Below, one piece after another: positions 1 to 5,797 of a stretch of DNA of 64,000 nt. The notes beneath the pieces are model-generated. The model searched no databases, was not told the origin of the DNA, and worked only from the letters and a program-made list of their open reading frames with translations. Source of the DNA: Halomarina halobia (GTDB lineage Archaea > Halobacteriota > Halobacteria > Halobacteriales > Haloarculaceae); NCBI RefSeq assembly GCF_029338575.1, contig NZ_CP119992.1:1302001-1366000 (forward strand), in the 5' to 3' direction. The position numbers were made by a program, and so were the translations under genes. How positions within the stretch are numbered: position 1 is the stretch's first letter; each line of letters starts with the position of its first letter.

Positions 1-55
1 CGGCGTCGACACTCTCGGCGATATTCGTCCCCCGGTACTTCCCGAAGCTCTTCAC
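1..55 (-). CDS. Partial protein of unknown function running off the left edge
   Basis: A GTG start at 55-53 overlaps the TGA of the upstream minus-strand gene (GTGA overlap), which suggests translational coupling. Only 18 residues are visible, VKSFGKYRGTNIAESVDA. The GKYRGT string recalls the beginning of phage baseplate-V/spike OB domains, but 18 residues are far too few to assign a function. It is the third gene of a minus-strand cluster with the wHTH gene and the DUF7718-like gene. Confidence 0.4.
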   Translation of the reverse strand, partial: MKSFGKYRGTNIAESVDA

Positions 56-726
56 GTGCTCTCGGGGTCGCTCAGGGGATCAAGCCCCCCGACACACTCC
101 CCGTAGCCGACGACCGTCCCCTCTTCCGGCGGGGCGATCTCAAGCTCAGCGGCCCCGCGTTCGATCTCCTCGGCGGTGGTCCCGGTCGCCTCGGCGAGGA
201 CCTCGCTCAGCTCCTCGGGCGTGAGAACCTCGTTCTCGGCCGGAGCTTTGCGGCTCATACGTCCTTGTAGCGGCTCCGCTGTGATAAATGTGCGTGCAGA
301 ATCGCCCCCGTCGGGAGACCATCGGGGCGGTCTGCCGGGCGGGCGACGCTCCTCGTAGACGTCACTGAAATAGTCAGCTTCGCGTCGGAGGTACTGGTCG
401 CACCCGCGAACCACTATCCCCGGGTTCGACGGCAGCGGCGCGTGCCGGACCTGGAGGTGCACCGGCCGCTTCGAGCGCCGGGCAATATCGACGTGTAACC
501 CCTCGCGATAGACGTCGTGGCCCTGAATCGACGTTTCGTTGTGGTCCATCCGAGCGATTGCCTCCCACCGTACCGGGTCCGTCACCGCCTGGTAATGGAG
601 CGTCACGAGAAACCGCGGGATGTGACCCTGGTCGCGATCGAACCCGACGGTGATGTGACAGTCTGGACGACCAGGAGAGACGTGATACGCGACGTCGTAG
701 CCCGTCGGACGTGAGGGAGCACTCAT
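52..726 (-). CDS. DUF7718-like hypothetical protein with an acidic C-terminal extension
   Basis: This 224-residue protein starts one base after the stop of the upstream wHTH gene, so the two form an operon. Residues 1 to about 135 are a compact region rich in aromatics, His and Arg (it includes TLHYQ and RHAPLP); it resembles the haloarchaeal DUF7718 family, recognised from memory. From about residue 157 (MSRKAPAEN) the composition turns acidic, after a more AT-rich stretch near 280-290. The tail could be a second ORF fused in frame, because an internal ATG at about 258 has a purine-rich upstream region. No catalytic motif is visible. The wHTH-plus-DUF7718 arrangement is typical of haloarchaeal plasmids and proviruses and may be a small regulatory or toxin-antitoxin-like pair, but that is inference. 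Confidence 0.6.
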   Translation of the reverse strand: MSAPSRPTGYDVAYHVSPGRPDCHITVGFDRDQGHIPRFLVTLHYQAVTDPVRWEAIARMDHNETSIQGHDVYREGLHVDIARRSKRPVHLQVRHAPLPSNPGIVVRGCDQYLRREADYFSDVYEERRPPGRPPRWSPDGGDSARTFITAEPLQGRMSRKAPAENEVLTPEELSEVLAEATGTTAEEIERGAAELEIAPPEEGTVVGYGECVGGLDPLSDPEST

Positions 727-727
727 C

Positions 728-964
728 TCACTCGTCCGGAAGCTGCCATAGGCGGGCGTTTGCTACCTTCCGACTCGTGACCGACCCGTCGGATTCGAGC
801 GCGCGGAGTTTCTTGTATGCCGTTTCGTAGGAACAGCCCACGTAGTCCGCGACGTCCTGGGTGCTCGCCATTCCGCCACTGTCCGCGACCGCGTCGAGGA
901 ACTCGGCCGTGGGGTAGGTTTCAGAATACTGTCCGCTGTCCTCGTCGCGATCAGCACCGGGCAT
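728..964 (-). CDS. Small winged-helix DNA-binding regulator
   Basis: This small acidic protein of about 78 residues carries a wHTH fold: the recognition region includes TQDVADYVGCSYETAYKKLRAL and a beta-wing follows (SVTSRKVANARLWQLP). I place the start at ATG 964 because the TATA-like box (AATATAAT, 994-1001) lies about 33 bases upstream, as in leaderless haloarchaeal genes. ATG 985 is the alternative, but it sits only about 12 bases from that box. The promoter is embedded in a CCATTA-N10-TAATGG dyad that recurs upstream of the divergent SWIM gene, so this protein is the best candidate ligand and autoregulator. The next gene starts one base after the stop. Confidence 0.75.
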   Translation of the reverse strand: MPGADRDEDSGQYSETYPTAEFLDAVADSGGMASTQDVADYVGCSYETAYKKLRALESDGSVTSRKVANARLWQLPDE

Positions 965-981
965 GTCCGAGACGTCGGCCA

Positions 982-1074
982 CCATTACGTATGAATATAA
1001 TGGCTTGCGCCTACTTAGTCCTTTACAGGTATCTTGAATGGAAACGCTTATGCCATTACATGTAAAAGTAATGG
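982..1074. promoter_or_regulatory. Divergent promoter region with two identical-geometry operators (CCATTA-N10-TAATGG)
   Basis: Two dyads share half-sites and spacing exactly: CCATTA at 982-987 with TAATGG at 998-1003, and CCATTA at 1053-1058 with TAATGG at 1069-1074, each with a 10-base spacer and centres 71 bases apart. The first overlaps the TATA box of the minus-strand wHTH gene. The second lies upstream of the plus-strand SWIM gene and overlaps its AT-rich promoter-like segment. The arrangement fits a dimeric repressor controlling both directions. Confidence 0.65.
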
Positions 1075-1106
1075 ATAAGAACACCGGCCTCTCGGGGCGT
1101 TAGTTC

Positions 1107-1130
1107 GCCCGCGTGCAGGAACACGCGGGC
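1107..1130 (+). promoter_or_regulatory. Hairpin in the leader of the SWIM gene
   Basis: GCCCGCGTG (1107-1115) pairs perfectly with CACGCGGGC (1122-1130) around a 6-base loop, 21 bases upstream of ATG 1152. A GGAG-type Shine-Dalgarno (AGGAG, 1141-1145) follows. This gene is therefore not leaderless, unlike most around it. Confidence 0.5.
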
Positions 1131-1151
1131 CGGGTTCTGTAGGAGAAACCC

Positions 1152-1880
1152 ATGAACACGAACGCGACTACGGCAGAAGAACGTACCGACCTTGACCTGG
1201 AGCTTGACCCGCGCGACGTGCGCGCACTGACGGACTATCTCCTCGTCGTCGAGAACGCGCCGGACGTCTACTTGGTGTACGGCGAGGGTGGCGACGAGTA
1301 CACCGTCGACGCGCGGACGGGCGCCTGTACCTGCCCCGATCACGAGTACCGCGGCGTCACGTGCAAGCACGCCCGCCGGGTGGCCTTCGAGACCGGCGCG
1401 CGGGCGGTCCCCGCGTACGCTGACCGGGCGGCGATGGATCCGCTGCTGGTCGAGGCGCTCGAGGACGTGGAACGAGCGACGGCCGACGGCGAGACGAGTG
1501 CAGCGGTCGCGACGGACGGCGGTCACTCTATCATCGTCGCCGGCGATGACGGCGAGGTCCTCGAGGGCGAGGACGAGGGTGAGGGTGAGGGTGAGTACAC
1601 GTACCACCGCGAACCGGCCGCACAGGGCGGCTGTGAATACATTCGGTGCGAGGGGTGCCAGCGCGAGCTGCTCATCTCACTCGGCGGGCGGACGGTACTG
1701 TGCCACGCCGAGGGCTGTCCGATCGGGGACGGCGTGGAGACAGACGCGGACGCGGACGCGGACGAGGGTGAGGCTGAGGCTGAGACCGAGGCCGGGGAGG
1801 AGGACGCCCGCGAGCGCCCGATGCGGTCGGAACCAGCGGACTTCGGCGGCGGCGAGAGCACCGGGGTCCAATTCCTGTGA
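1152..1880 (+). CDS. SWIM zinc-finger protein
   Basis: This 242-residue acidic protein has a SWIM-type zinc finger near residues 58-76 (CTCPDHEYRGVTCKHARR, the CxC...CxH pattern). A second possible zinc site lies near residues 163-190 (C-x4-C-x2-C, then C-x4-C). Between and after them are low-complexity Glu/Asp/Gly/Ala runs with (GAG GGT) and (GCG GAC) repeats. SWIM domains bind nucleic acid or partner proteins, and in haloarchaea such proteins are frequent on plasmids and proviruses. The start at 1152 is supported by the AGGAG motif at 1141-1145. The stop overlaps the GTG start of a 37-residue zinc-ribbon gene, which implies co-translation. Confidence 0.85.
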   Translation: MNTNATTAEERTDLDLELDPRDVRALTDYLLVVENAPDVYLVYGEGGDEYTVDARTGACTCPDHEYRGVTCKHARRVAFETGARAVPAYADRAAMDPLLVEALEDVERATADGETSAAVATDGGHSIIVAGDDGEVLEGEDEGEGEGEYTYHREPAAQGGCEYIRCEGCQRELLISLGGRTVLCHAEGCPIGDGVETDADADADEGEAEAETEAGEEDARERPMRSEPADFGGGESTGVQFL

Positions 1881-1990
1881 TCGCGGCCTGCGATTCCTGT
1901 GGGCGGCTCACGACCGACGTCGAGCGCGTGCGCGTCGAGGGCGAGATTCGAGAGTACTGCCGGGCGTGTCGCAAGGAACGAGAGAGATAG
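1877..1990 (+). CDS. 37-residue zinc-ribbon mini-protein
   Basis: The GTG start at 1877 overlaps the TGA of the SWIM gene (GTGA). The protein has CDSC near its start and CRAC near its end, a two-knuckle C-x2-C...C-x2-C zinc ribbon, followed by a basic tail (RKERER). The size and paired knuckles suggest a nucleic-acid-binding accessory protein made together with the SWIM protein. The function is not known. Confidence 0.65.
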   Translation: MIAACDSCGRLTTDVERVRVEGEIREYCRACRKERER

Positions 1991-2008
1991 GATAGCATAT
2001 AACATACC

Positions 2009-2185
2009 ATGCCGATAGACATCCTACGGACACGCTGGGAGGCGCTCCGGGAGACGGCGATCCTCGTCGGGCTCCTGGCCGCGCCATTCGTCGCGATGTA
2101 CACGATCCCCCGCTGGCCGAACCTCGTGCTCGCCGCGCTGGTGGTGGCACTGCTCTATCAGCGCGCCCGGGCGCGGACGGCGTGA
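2009..2185 (+). CDS. 58-residue two-helix membrane protein
   Basis: The ATG at 2009 follows an AT-rich box (GCATATAACA, 1995-2004) and lies 18 bases after the zinc-ribbon stop. The product begins with a short amphipathic charged segment, then two hydrophobic stretches (about residues 17-31 and 38-50), and ends with a basic tail (QRARARTA). It looks like a small integral membrane protein with its basic tail in the cytoplasm. Small membrane proteins of this kind are common in haloarchaeal pleomorphic-virus and plasmid cassettes, but I do not recognise a family. Confidence 0.55.
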   Translation: MPIDILRTRWEALRETAILVGLLAAPFVAMYTIPRWPNLVLAALVVALLYQRARARTA

Positions 2186-2681
2186 ACGCGGCCCGCGGGC
2201 GGCGACTGACACGACCGACTGCCGATGACGCGACGCACCGCGGCCGGTGTGCGTCGTCGAGGCGCGAGACCGGCCCGGTAGCTTCCGAGTCGTGCAGCGC
2301 AGACCGGTCCCCCGGGCCAGTCGTCCGGGGGAGGGTGTACCAGTGGCATGCCACTGACGCGGTGATCCTTCATCCCACCTGTGACCGCGCACCTCGCCGC
2401 TGCCGGGGCGGGGTGCCGTCTCGGCCTGTTCTAATTCGACGCGGCGCGCCCACGTGCGCGTGAACGCCGATCGGTACCGGCGCCGTCACGCGATTCTGTG
2501 TTGAGTTGCCGACGGTTCGCACGCCCCGACGTGAGCTCCCTAACGATACCGAATCGCAAGACAGCGTCCGTGTGTCCTGCTATGAAGCAGTGAATGTCCG
2601 AGTAATCAAAAATATACTGCGGAGAGAATCGGTAGACGGCGGTCGGTTGCCGCCTCGCGCGCGCGGGTGCGCGTGGCCTGT
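2186..2681. other. Gene-poor segment with palindromes
   Basis: No convincing gene is seen on either strand; the open frames here are Arg-rich and lack haloarchaeal acidic composition. The segment holds a hairpin (2308-2332), a perfect 16-base palindrome (2341-2356), a dyad at 2576-2591 and an AT-rich stretch (about 2595-2625, including AATCAAAAATATA). The mix of palindromes with an AT-rich tract would suit a replication origin or partition site of the integrated replicon, but there is no direct evidence for that. Confidence 0.4.
2308..2356. repeat. Hairpin next to a perfect 16-base palindrome
   Basis: TCCCCCGG (2308-2315) is complementary to CCGGGGGA (2325-2332) around a 9-base loop. Immediately downstream CAGTGGCATGCCACTG (2341-2356) is its own reverse complement over all 16 bases. 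They lie downstream of the small membrane protein gene and could act as a terminator, operator or iteron-like site. Confidence 0.5.
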
Positions 2682-2703
2682 CAAAAAACTGCTTCGTAGC
2701 AGG
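2576..2703. repeat. Pair of inverted CTGCT-N4-AGCAG dyads
   Basis: CCTGCTATGAAGCAGT (2576-2591) and ACTGCTTCGTAGCAGG (2688-2703) are reverse complements of each other with one mismatch. Each is also a small hairpin on its own (CTGCT...AGCAG). They bracket an AT-rich segment of about 97 bases. Confidence 0.5.
2682..2703 (-). terminator. Hairpin plus T-run after the small wHTH gene
   Basis: On the minus strand CTGCT-ACGA-AGCAG is followed directly by a T-rich run (2688-2682), 19 bases past the stop of the wHTH gene. This has the form of an intrinsic terminator and also fits archaeal T-tract termination. Confidence 0.45.
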
Positions 2704-2721
2704 CGTCGCGCCTCAATGCCG

Positions 2722-2955
2722 CTACCGCTGTTTCATCACTCGGTTGTGGATCCAGACGCGCGTCGGGCCCACTTTCTTCGACCAAATCCATCCCCGCTCC
2801 TCGAGTTTCTTCAGACGAGCGTCCGCCGACTGCCGAGCCACGCCGACGATCTCGGCTACCTCCGACGTCCCGGCCGGCGTGCACCGATAGACCGCATTCG
2901 AAAATTCCTGATCGGTCGCCGCGGTCTGCCGACGCCGAACCTCCCCCTGTACCAT
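2722..2955 (-). CDS. Small wHTH protein
   Basis: This basic 77-residue protein has a helix-turn-helix region (GTSEVAEIVGVARQSADARLKKLEERGW) and a wing (WSKKVGPTRVWIHN). I choose ATG 2955 over the longer GTG start at 2979 because a TATA-like CACTTAA (about 2978-2984) is about 27 bases upstream, giving a leaderless transcript. It is transcribed alone and ends in the hairpin/T-run at 2682-2703. It is probably a transcriptional regulator of the element; the target is unknown. Its promoter abuts the IS605/omega-RNA-like segment. Confidence 0.7.
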   Translation of the reverse strand: MVQGEVRRRQTAATDQEFSNAVYRCTPAGTSEVAEIVGVARQSADARLKKLEERGWIWSKKVGPTRVWIHNRVMKQR

Positions 2956-2984
2956 ATGCTCACCACGCACGCCAACCACTTAAC

Positions 2985-3072
2985 TCAAGGAGCGAACGAC
3001 GTCAGCCGTGAGCGAGTAGGACAGGGTAGTTCACCACGCCCCCGACATCCTCCGCACGACTTCAGTCGTGGG
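2985..3072 (+). ncRNA. Orphan IS200/IS605-end or omega-RNA-like segment without tnpB
   Basis: The segment finishes with a perfect hairpin CACGACT-TC-AGTCGTG (3055-3070) followed by GGG. It is preceded by CATCCTCCG (3046-3054) and by a GTGAGCGAGTAGGACAGGG tract (3007-3025) whose ends (GTGAG...TTCAC) can pair. From memory, the combination of AGTCGTG, GGAGGATGTC (minus strand) and that tract matches the 3' region of haloarchaeal IS1341-type tnpB genes, where sense-overlapping (omega) RNAs are made. No tnpB or tnpA flanks it. The minus-strand gene at 3062-3280 takes its stop codon from inside this hairpin, so an insertion may have truncated that gene. The resemblance is recalled, not searched. 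Confidence 0.35.
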
Positions 3073-3280
3073 AAGCTGACTCCCGACCACCCCATTTGAT
3101 TGTGTACTCGAAATCGCTCTCCGGCAGGTCGCCGTAGTGGCGCTCGTACTCCGCCGGCGAGAGCCACCCGGTCGGGGCGTCGTCGTCGCCGCCGATGACC
3201 GCGACGAAGATCCGTTCCTCGTCGGGGTGGGACGGTTCGAGCGTGTCGAGGCGCTTCTCGAGGTCGCGTTTTGACGTCAT
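3062..3280 (-). CDS. Small coiled-coil-tagged protein, possibly C-terminally truncated
   Basis: This 72-residue protein starts at ATG 3280, which overlaps the stop of the upstream gene (ATGA). Its N-terminus, MTSKRDLEKRLDTLE, is a variant of the tag seen on the next two upstream proteins (RRSKRxLExRLxxLE). The rest (FVAVIGGDDDAPTGWLSPAEYERHYGDLPE) is compact and acidic and belongs to no family I recognise. The last residues (SASHD) and the TGA lie inside the hairpin of the IS605/omega-RNA-like segment, so the natural C-terminus may have been replaced. Confidence 0.6.
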   Translation of the reverse strand: MTSKRDLEKRLDTLEPSHPDEERIFVAVIGGDDDAPTGWLSPAEYERHYGDLPESDFEYTIKWGGRESASHD

Positions 3281-3879
3281 GCGTGAGGCGGTGTCGGTCG
3301 GCGATCGGCGTAGGGAACGGGGACGGCGTCGACCTCGACGAGGTCGAGCTCGTCGGCGTCGGCGATCCGGGACGGGACCGGACCGAGAATCTTGTACCCA
3401 TAGTTCTCGGCTGCCGATCGCCTGAGCACCATGTTCTCGACGACATGGCCGGCCGGCGCGATCGCCCGCCACCCATCGCCCTCGTCGACGGTGACCGAGT
3501 CGATCGGAAGCTCGGGTGTATCGTACTCGACGGGGTGCTCAGCGGTCGCGAGGACGGCCTCGAGACGATCGTCGGCCCATGCGATCCGGCAGGCGTCGTG
3601 TGGGGTGGTCGGTCCGTCGGAGTGCCACCGGACCGAGTGAAAGACGTCGCTCGCCGACGGCGTCGTGTGCACCATGACGTCCTCATGACCAGTGCTGTGC
3701 ACTCGCTCCTCGCGCTCAACGACGAACCCGAGGGAAACCAGGTAGTCGGTGAGAGCGGGCTCGTCGGCGTACATGAGGGCGTCCCCCGCGAGCGTCTCGA
3801 GGCGGTCGCCTTCAGTAGTTACCTGGCCCTCGAGTTCGCCAAGGCGCTGCTCGAGGGTGCGTTTCGATCGGCGCGTCAT
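3277..3879 (-). CDS. Tagged hypothetical protein, 200 residues
   Basis: The start at 3879 overlaps the stop of the upstream gene (ATGA), and the stop overlaps the next start, so translation is chained. The N-terminus, MTRRSKRTLEQRLGELE, is the shared tag of this cluster and is predicted to form a short basic-then-amphipathic helix. The remainder is acidic with mixed alpha/beta character and no catalytic motif that I recognise. A stretch near residues 27-60 (DALMYADEPALTDYLVSLGFVVEREERV) looks like a folded helix-strand unit. It is probably an accessory protein of the element. Confidence 0.6.
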   Translation of the reverse strand: MTRRSKRTLEQRLGELEGQVTTEGDRLETLAGDALMYADEPALTDYLVSLGFVVEREERVHSTGHEDVMVHTTPSASDVFHSVRWHSDGPTTPHDACRIAWADDRLEAVLATAEHPVEYDTPELPIDSVTVDEGDGWRAIAPAGHVVENMVLRRSAAENYGYKILGPVPSRIADADELDLVEVDAVPVPYADRRPTPPHA

Positions 3880-4373
3880 GCTCCCCCCTCCACGATCGAA
3901 CGGTCGGAATCGTGGCCGGAGGCGCCGGCGAGCGGACCATACGCTGGATAGTCCGGCGACGCTGCCATGACCGTCCGATCCCAGACGCGATCAACGTGGT
4001 CTGCCGTGATGGCCGCTTGCTCGAAGAATGCACGGACACCCTCGTCGCCAAGCGGGACGTCTCCCTCCACCCGACCGTGGAGAAACTCGAGGAACGTCGG
4101 TTGCGGGATGTACACCCCCGTCTCGGCTCGGAGATCGTACAACGCGCGGGAGAGCCGGCCGCGGAACTCCGCGATCACCCCGGACGTCATAATGAGGAAC
4201 CCCGGAGCGTTCCCACGAGCACATTGGGCGTGCCAATCCGTCTGTATTGCAGTGCTGAGAGGGTCGGACACTGAGAGCGGGGTGTATACTAAACAGAGCT
4301 CCGGCGTCTGCTCTGACTGGTCTTCGAGCTGGTCGAGGCGCTTCTCGAGGCCGCGTTTCGACCGGCGGGTCAC
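3876..4373 (-). CDS. Tagged hypothetical protein, 165 residues
   Basis: The start is GTG 4373, overlapping the TGA of the upstream HTH gene (GTGA). A longer frame exists upstream but is Arg/Pro-rich and lies inside the neighbour. The N-terminal tag MTRRSKRGLEKRLDQLE is nearly identical to that of the next gene. The body contains a mainly helical region (EFRGRLSRALYDLRAETGVYIPQPTFLEFLHGRVEGDVPLG) and ends with an acidic tail. No known domain is recognised. Its position in a coupled chain suggests it acts with its neighbours. Confidence 0.6.
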   Translation of the reverse strand: MTRRSKRGLEKRLDQLEDQSEQTPELCLVYTPLSVSDPLSTAIQTDWHAQCARGNAPGFLIMTSGVIAEFRGRLSRALYDLRAETGVYIPQPTFLEFLHGRVEGDVPLGDEGVRAFFEQAAITADHVDRVWDRTVMAASPDYPAYGPLAGASGHDSDRSIVEGGA

Positions 4374-4864
4374 CGCTGGCCCTCCTGCTGTGCTTCGAGG
4401 CGCTCGAGGCGGTCGGCCAACACGTCGAGATCGTGGAACTCGGTGATCCACTCGTCGTAGTCCATCGCTGTCTTCGCCGCCTTCCGATACTCTTCGTTAT
4501 CGAGGAGCCCCCGGATCGCACGGGACACCACGGCCTCGACGGTGAACGCCCGTCGGTCACGATCGACGAGCCGAGCGTGAACGTGGCGGGCGATCCGGGC
4601 GAAGTCCTTGCTAATCTGCTGTTGGCTCACGCCGTAGTCCTCGGCGAGTTCCGTCTGGTTGAGTGCGGCGGGGTGGCCCGCCTCTTCGACGAGTTGTAGC
4701 AATTCGGCGCGCCGTTCGACGTAACTGTACTCCGTCCGGGCTTTCGAGGGGAGGTCAACGCTCGAATAGTCGGGCTCAGTACTACCCTCTACAACTCCGA
4801 GCGCCGCAGCAGACGAGGCAGACGAACCGGACGAAGCCGGCGAGGAGGAAGAGGGGGACGCCAC
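4370..4864 (-). CDS. HTH protein (terminase-small-subunit- or ParB-like DNA binder)
   Basis: This 164-residue protein has a Ser/Ala-rich N-terminus (about 25 residues), then ERRAELLQLVEEAGHPAALNQTELAEDYGVSQQQISKDFARIARHV, a clear helix-turn-helix. A helical C-terminus ends in an amphipathic RLERLEAQQ segment similar in pattern to the LExRLxxLE tag of the following genes. Proteins with this HTH architecture occur in haloviruses near packaging genes and on plasmids, so a small-terminase or partition role is possible; no large terminase is in view. It starts 5 bases after the upstream stop and overlaps the next gene by GTGA. Confidence 0.65.
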   Translation of the reverse strand: MASPSSSSPASSGSSASSAAALGVVEGSTEPDYSSVDLPSKARTEYSYVERRAELLQLVEEAGHPAALNQTELAEDYGVSQQQISKDFARIARHVHARLVDRDRRAFTVEAVVSRAIRGLLDNEEYRKAAKTAMDYDEWITEFHDLDVLADRLERLEAQQEGQR

Positions 4865-4869
4865 GCCGG

Positions 4870-5412
4870 CTACCCCTCTTCCTCCAAGTCGGCCACCAGC
4901 CGGTCGGCCAGTTGCTTTTGCGTTCGTAGCGGATGCGTGTCCCGCAGGCGCGCCGCTGCCTCCTCGTCTCCCGCCGCAACCAGCCGATCATAGGTCGCGT
5001 TGATCATCAGTTTCCACCGGTTTGCCGGGCGGTCTTCCGCCGGGTCGTACCGCCCCTTCTTCTCACGGCGGCGCTGGTGCTTGCACGCCTGTTGTTCCTG
5101 TCGCTCTTTCTCGAGATCCATGCGGGATTTGACGTTCGAGAGATCGCGCTCGGTCGGATTCGAGAGCACGGTGAGCCGGGGCTTCTTTCGCAGTAAGGCA
5201 TGAGCAGCATCCGCTTGAGCCGCGGGGAGTTCGAACCGTCGGACGTCCTCGCCTGGGTCGGGCTCGGGGAGCTCAATCAGGCGCTCGCCGTCGGGGTCCG
5301 TCGGGTCGCCGATCGTGGCGAACGCCGTGGGCGCGCCTAACACGATCACGTCGCTGTCAGCGTCACTACGGTCGGTATCGGGGGTCTCGGTGGTGGGAGA
5401 TGCGTCGGTCAT
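4870..5412 (-). CDS. Charged hypothetical protein, first gene of the coupled minus-strand chain
   Basis: I choose ATG 5412 (MTDASPTTETPD), giving 180 residues; a longer frame upstream encodes only low-complexity His/Pro/Ser from the tetranucleotide repeat. The protein has an acidic N-terminus, a central highly charged helix (NVKSRMDLEKERQEQQACKHQRRREKKGRYDP) likely to be coiled, and a helical acidic C-terminus. No family is recognised. It precedes the HTH gene by 5 bases. The start codon abuts a CATC-type microsatellite, which is unusual. Confidence 0.55.
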   Translation of the reverse strand: MTDASPTTETPDTDRSDADSDVIVLGAPTAFATIGDPTDPDGERLIELPEPDPGEDVRRFELPAAQADAAHALLRKKPRLTVLSNPTERDLSNVKSRMDLEKERQEQQACKHQRRREKKGRYDPAEDRPANRWKLMINATYDRLVAAGDEEAAARLRDTHPLRTQKQLADRLVADLEEEG

Positions 5413-5446
5413 GATGGATGAATGGATGGATGGGTGGATGGAATGG
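5413..5446. repeat. GGAT/CATC tetranucleotide repeat immediately upstream of a start codon
   Basis: About eight imperfect GGAT units (GGAT, GAAT and GGGT variants) occupy 5413-5446, directly 5' of ATG 5412 on the minus strand. On the mRNA this is a CAUC-rich leader. Change in repeat number could alter spacing or expression. Confidence 0.6.
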
Positions 5447-5632
5447 TGCGGCGTGGAGCAGGCCGTCGGCTGCGGCGAGTCGGTGCGGCCGGATGAACGG
5501 CGGACCCCGCCGCCCATCCGACGAGCCTACGAACCACGGAGACGATATCGGGGGAACACCAGCCCCGTTCGTGCATCCTGCTCGCTCCGGGTGCGCGACG
5601 GCCGGAGGTCATCACGGGCCGGGGCGACAGCG

Positions 5633-5797
5633 TTACTCGTCCTGCTCGCGCTGGTCGGCCGGCGCGGGGCGCTCCAGCAGCCGGCGGACGACGTCCTCGT
5701 ACGTATCTCGTGGACCGGTCTTTTCGGAAAACAGCGCGTCTCGAGTCGCGGGCGTGACGGCGATCGTCGTGTACGTGCGGGTGCTGGTGCGGGTCAT
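5633..5797 (-). CDS. Ribbon-helix-helix (VapB/DUF7557-like) protein
   Basis: Starting at ATG 5797 the product is 54 residues: a short strand (RTYTTIAVTPATRDAL) followed by two helices (DTYEDVVRRLLERP). This is the RHH layout of haloarchaeal VapB-like/DUF7557 antitoxin or regulator proteins. An in-frame ATG at 5854 would add an Ala/Ser-rich extension that does not look structured. No toxin gene is adjacent, so it may be a free-standing copy-number or transcriptional regulator of the element. A TATA-like sequence on the minus strand lies at about 5927-5935. Confidence 0.7.
   Translation of the reverse strand: MTRTSTRTYTTIAVTPATRDALFSEKTGPRDTYEDVVRRLLERPAPADQREQDE

Noticed and set aside
2182-2463. 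93-codon plus-strand frame after the small membrane protein
   Set aside because: Arg/Pro/Cys-rich, overlaps the palindrome cluster and shows no start context.
5409-5576. 56-codon minus-strand ORF (MHERGWCSPD...) whose TGA overlaps ATG 5412
   Set aside because: The product is Arg/Pro-rich and ends in repeat-encoded His-Pro-Ser; it lacks acidic haloarchaeal character. The ATGA overlap alone is weak support.
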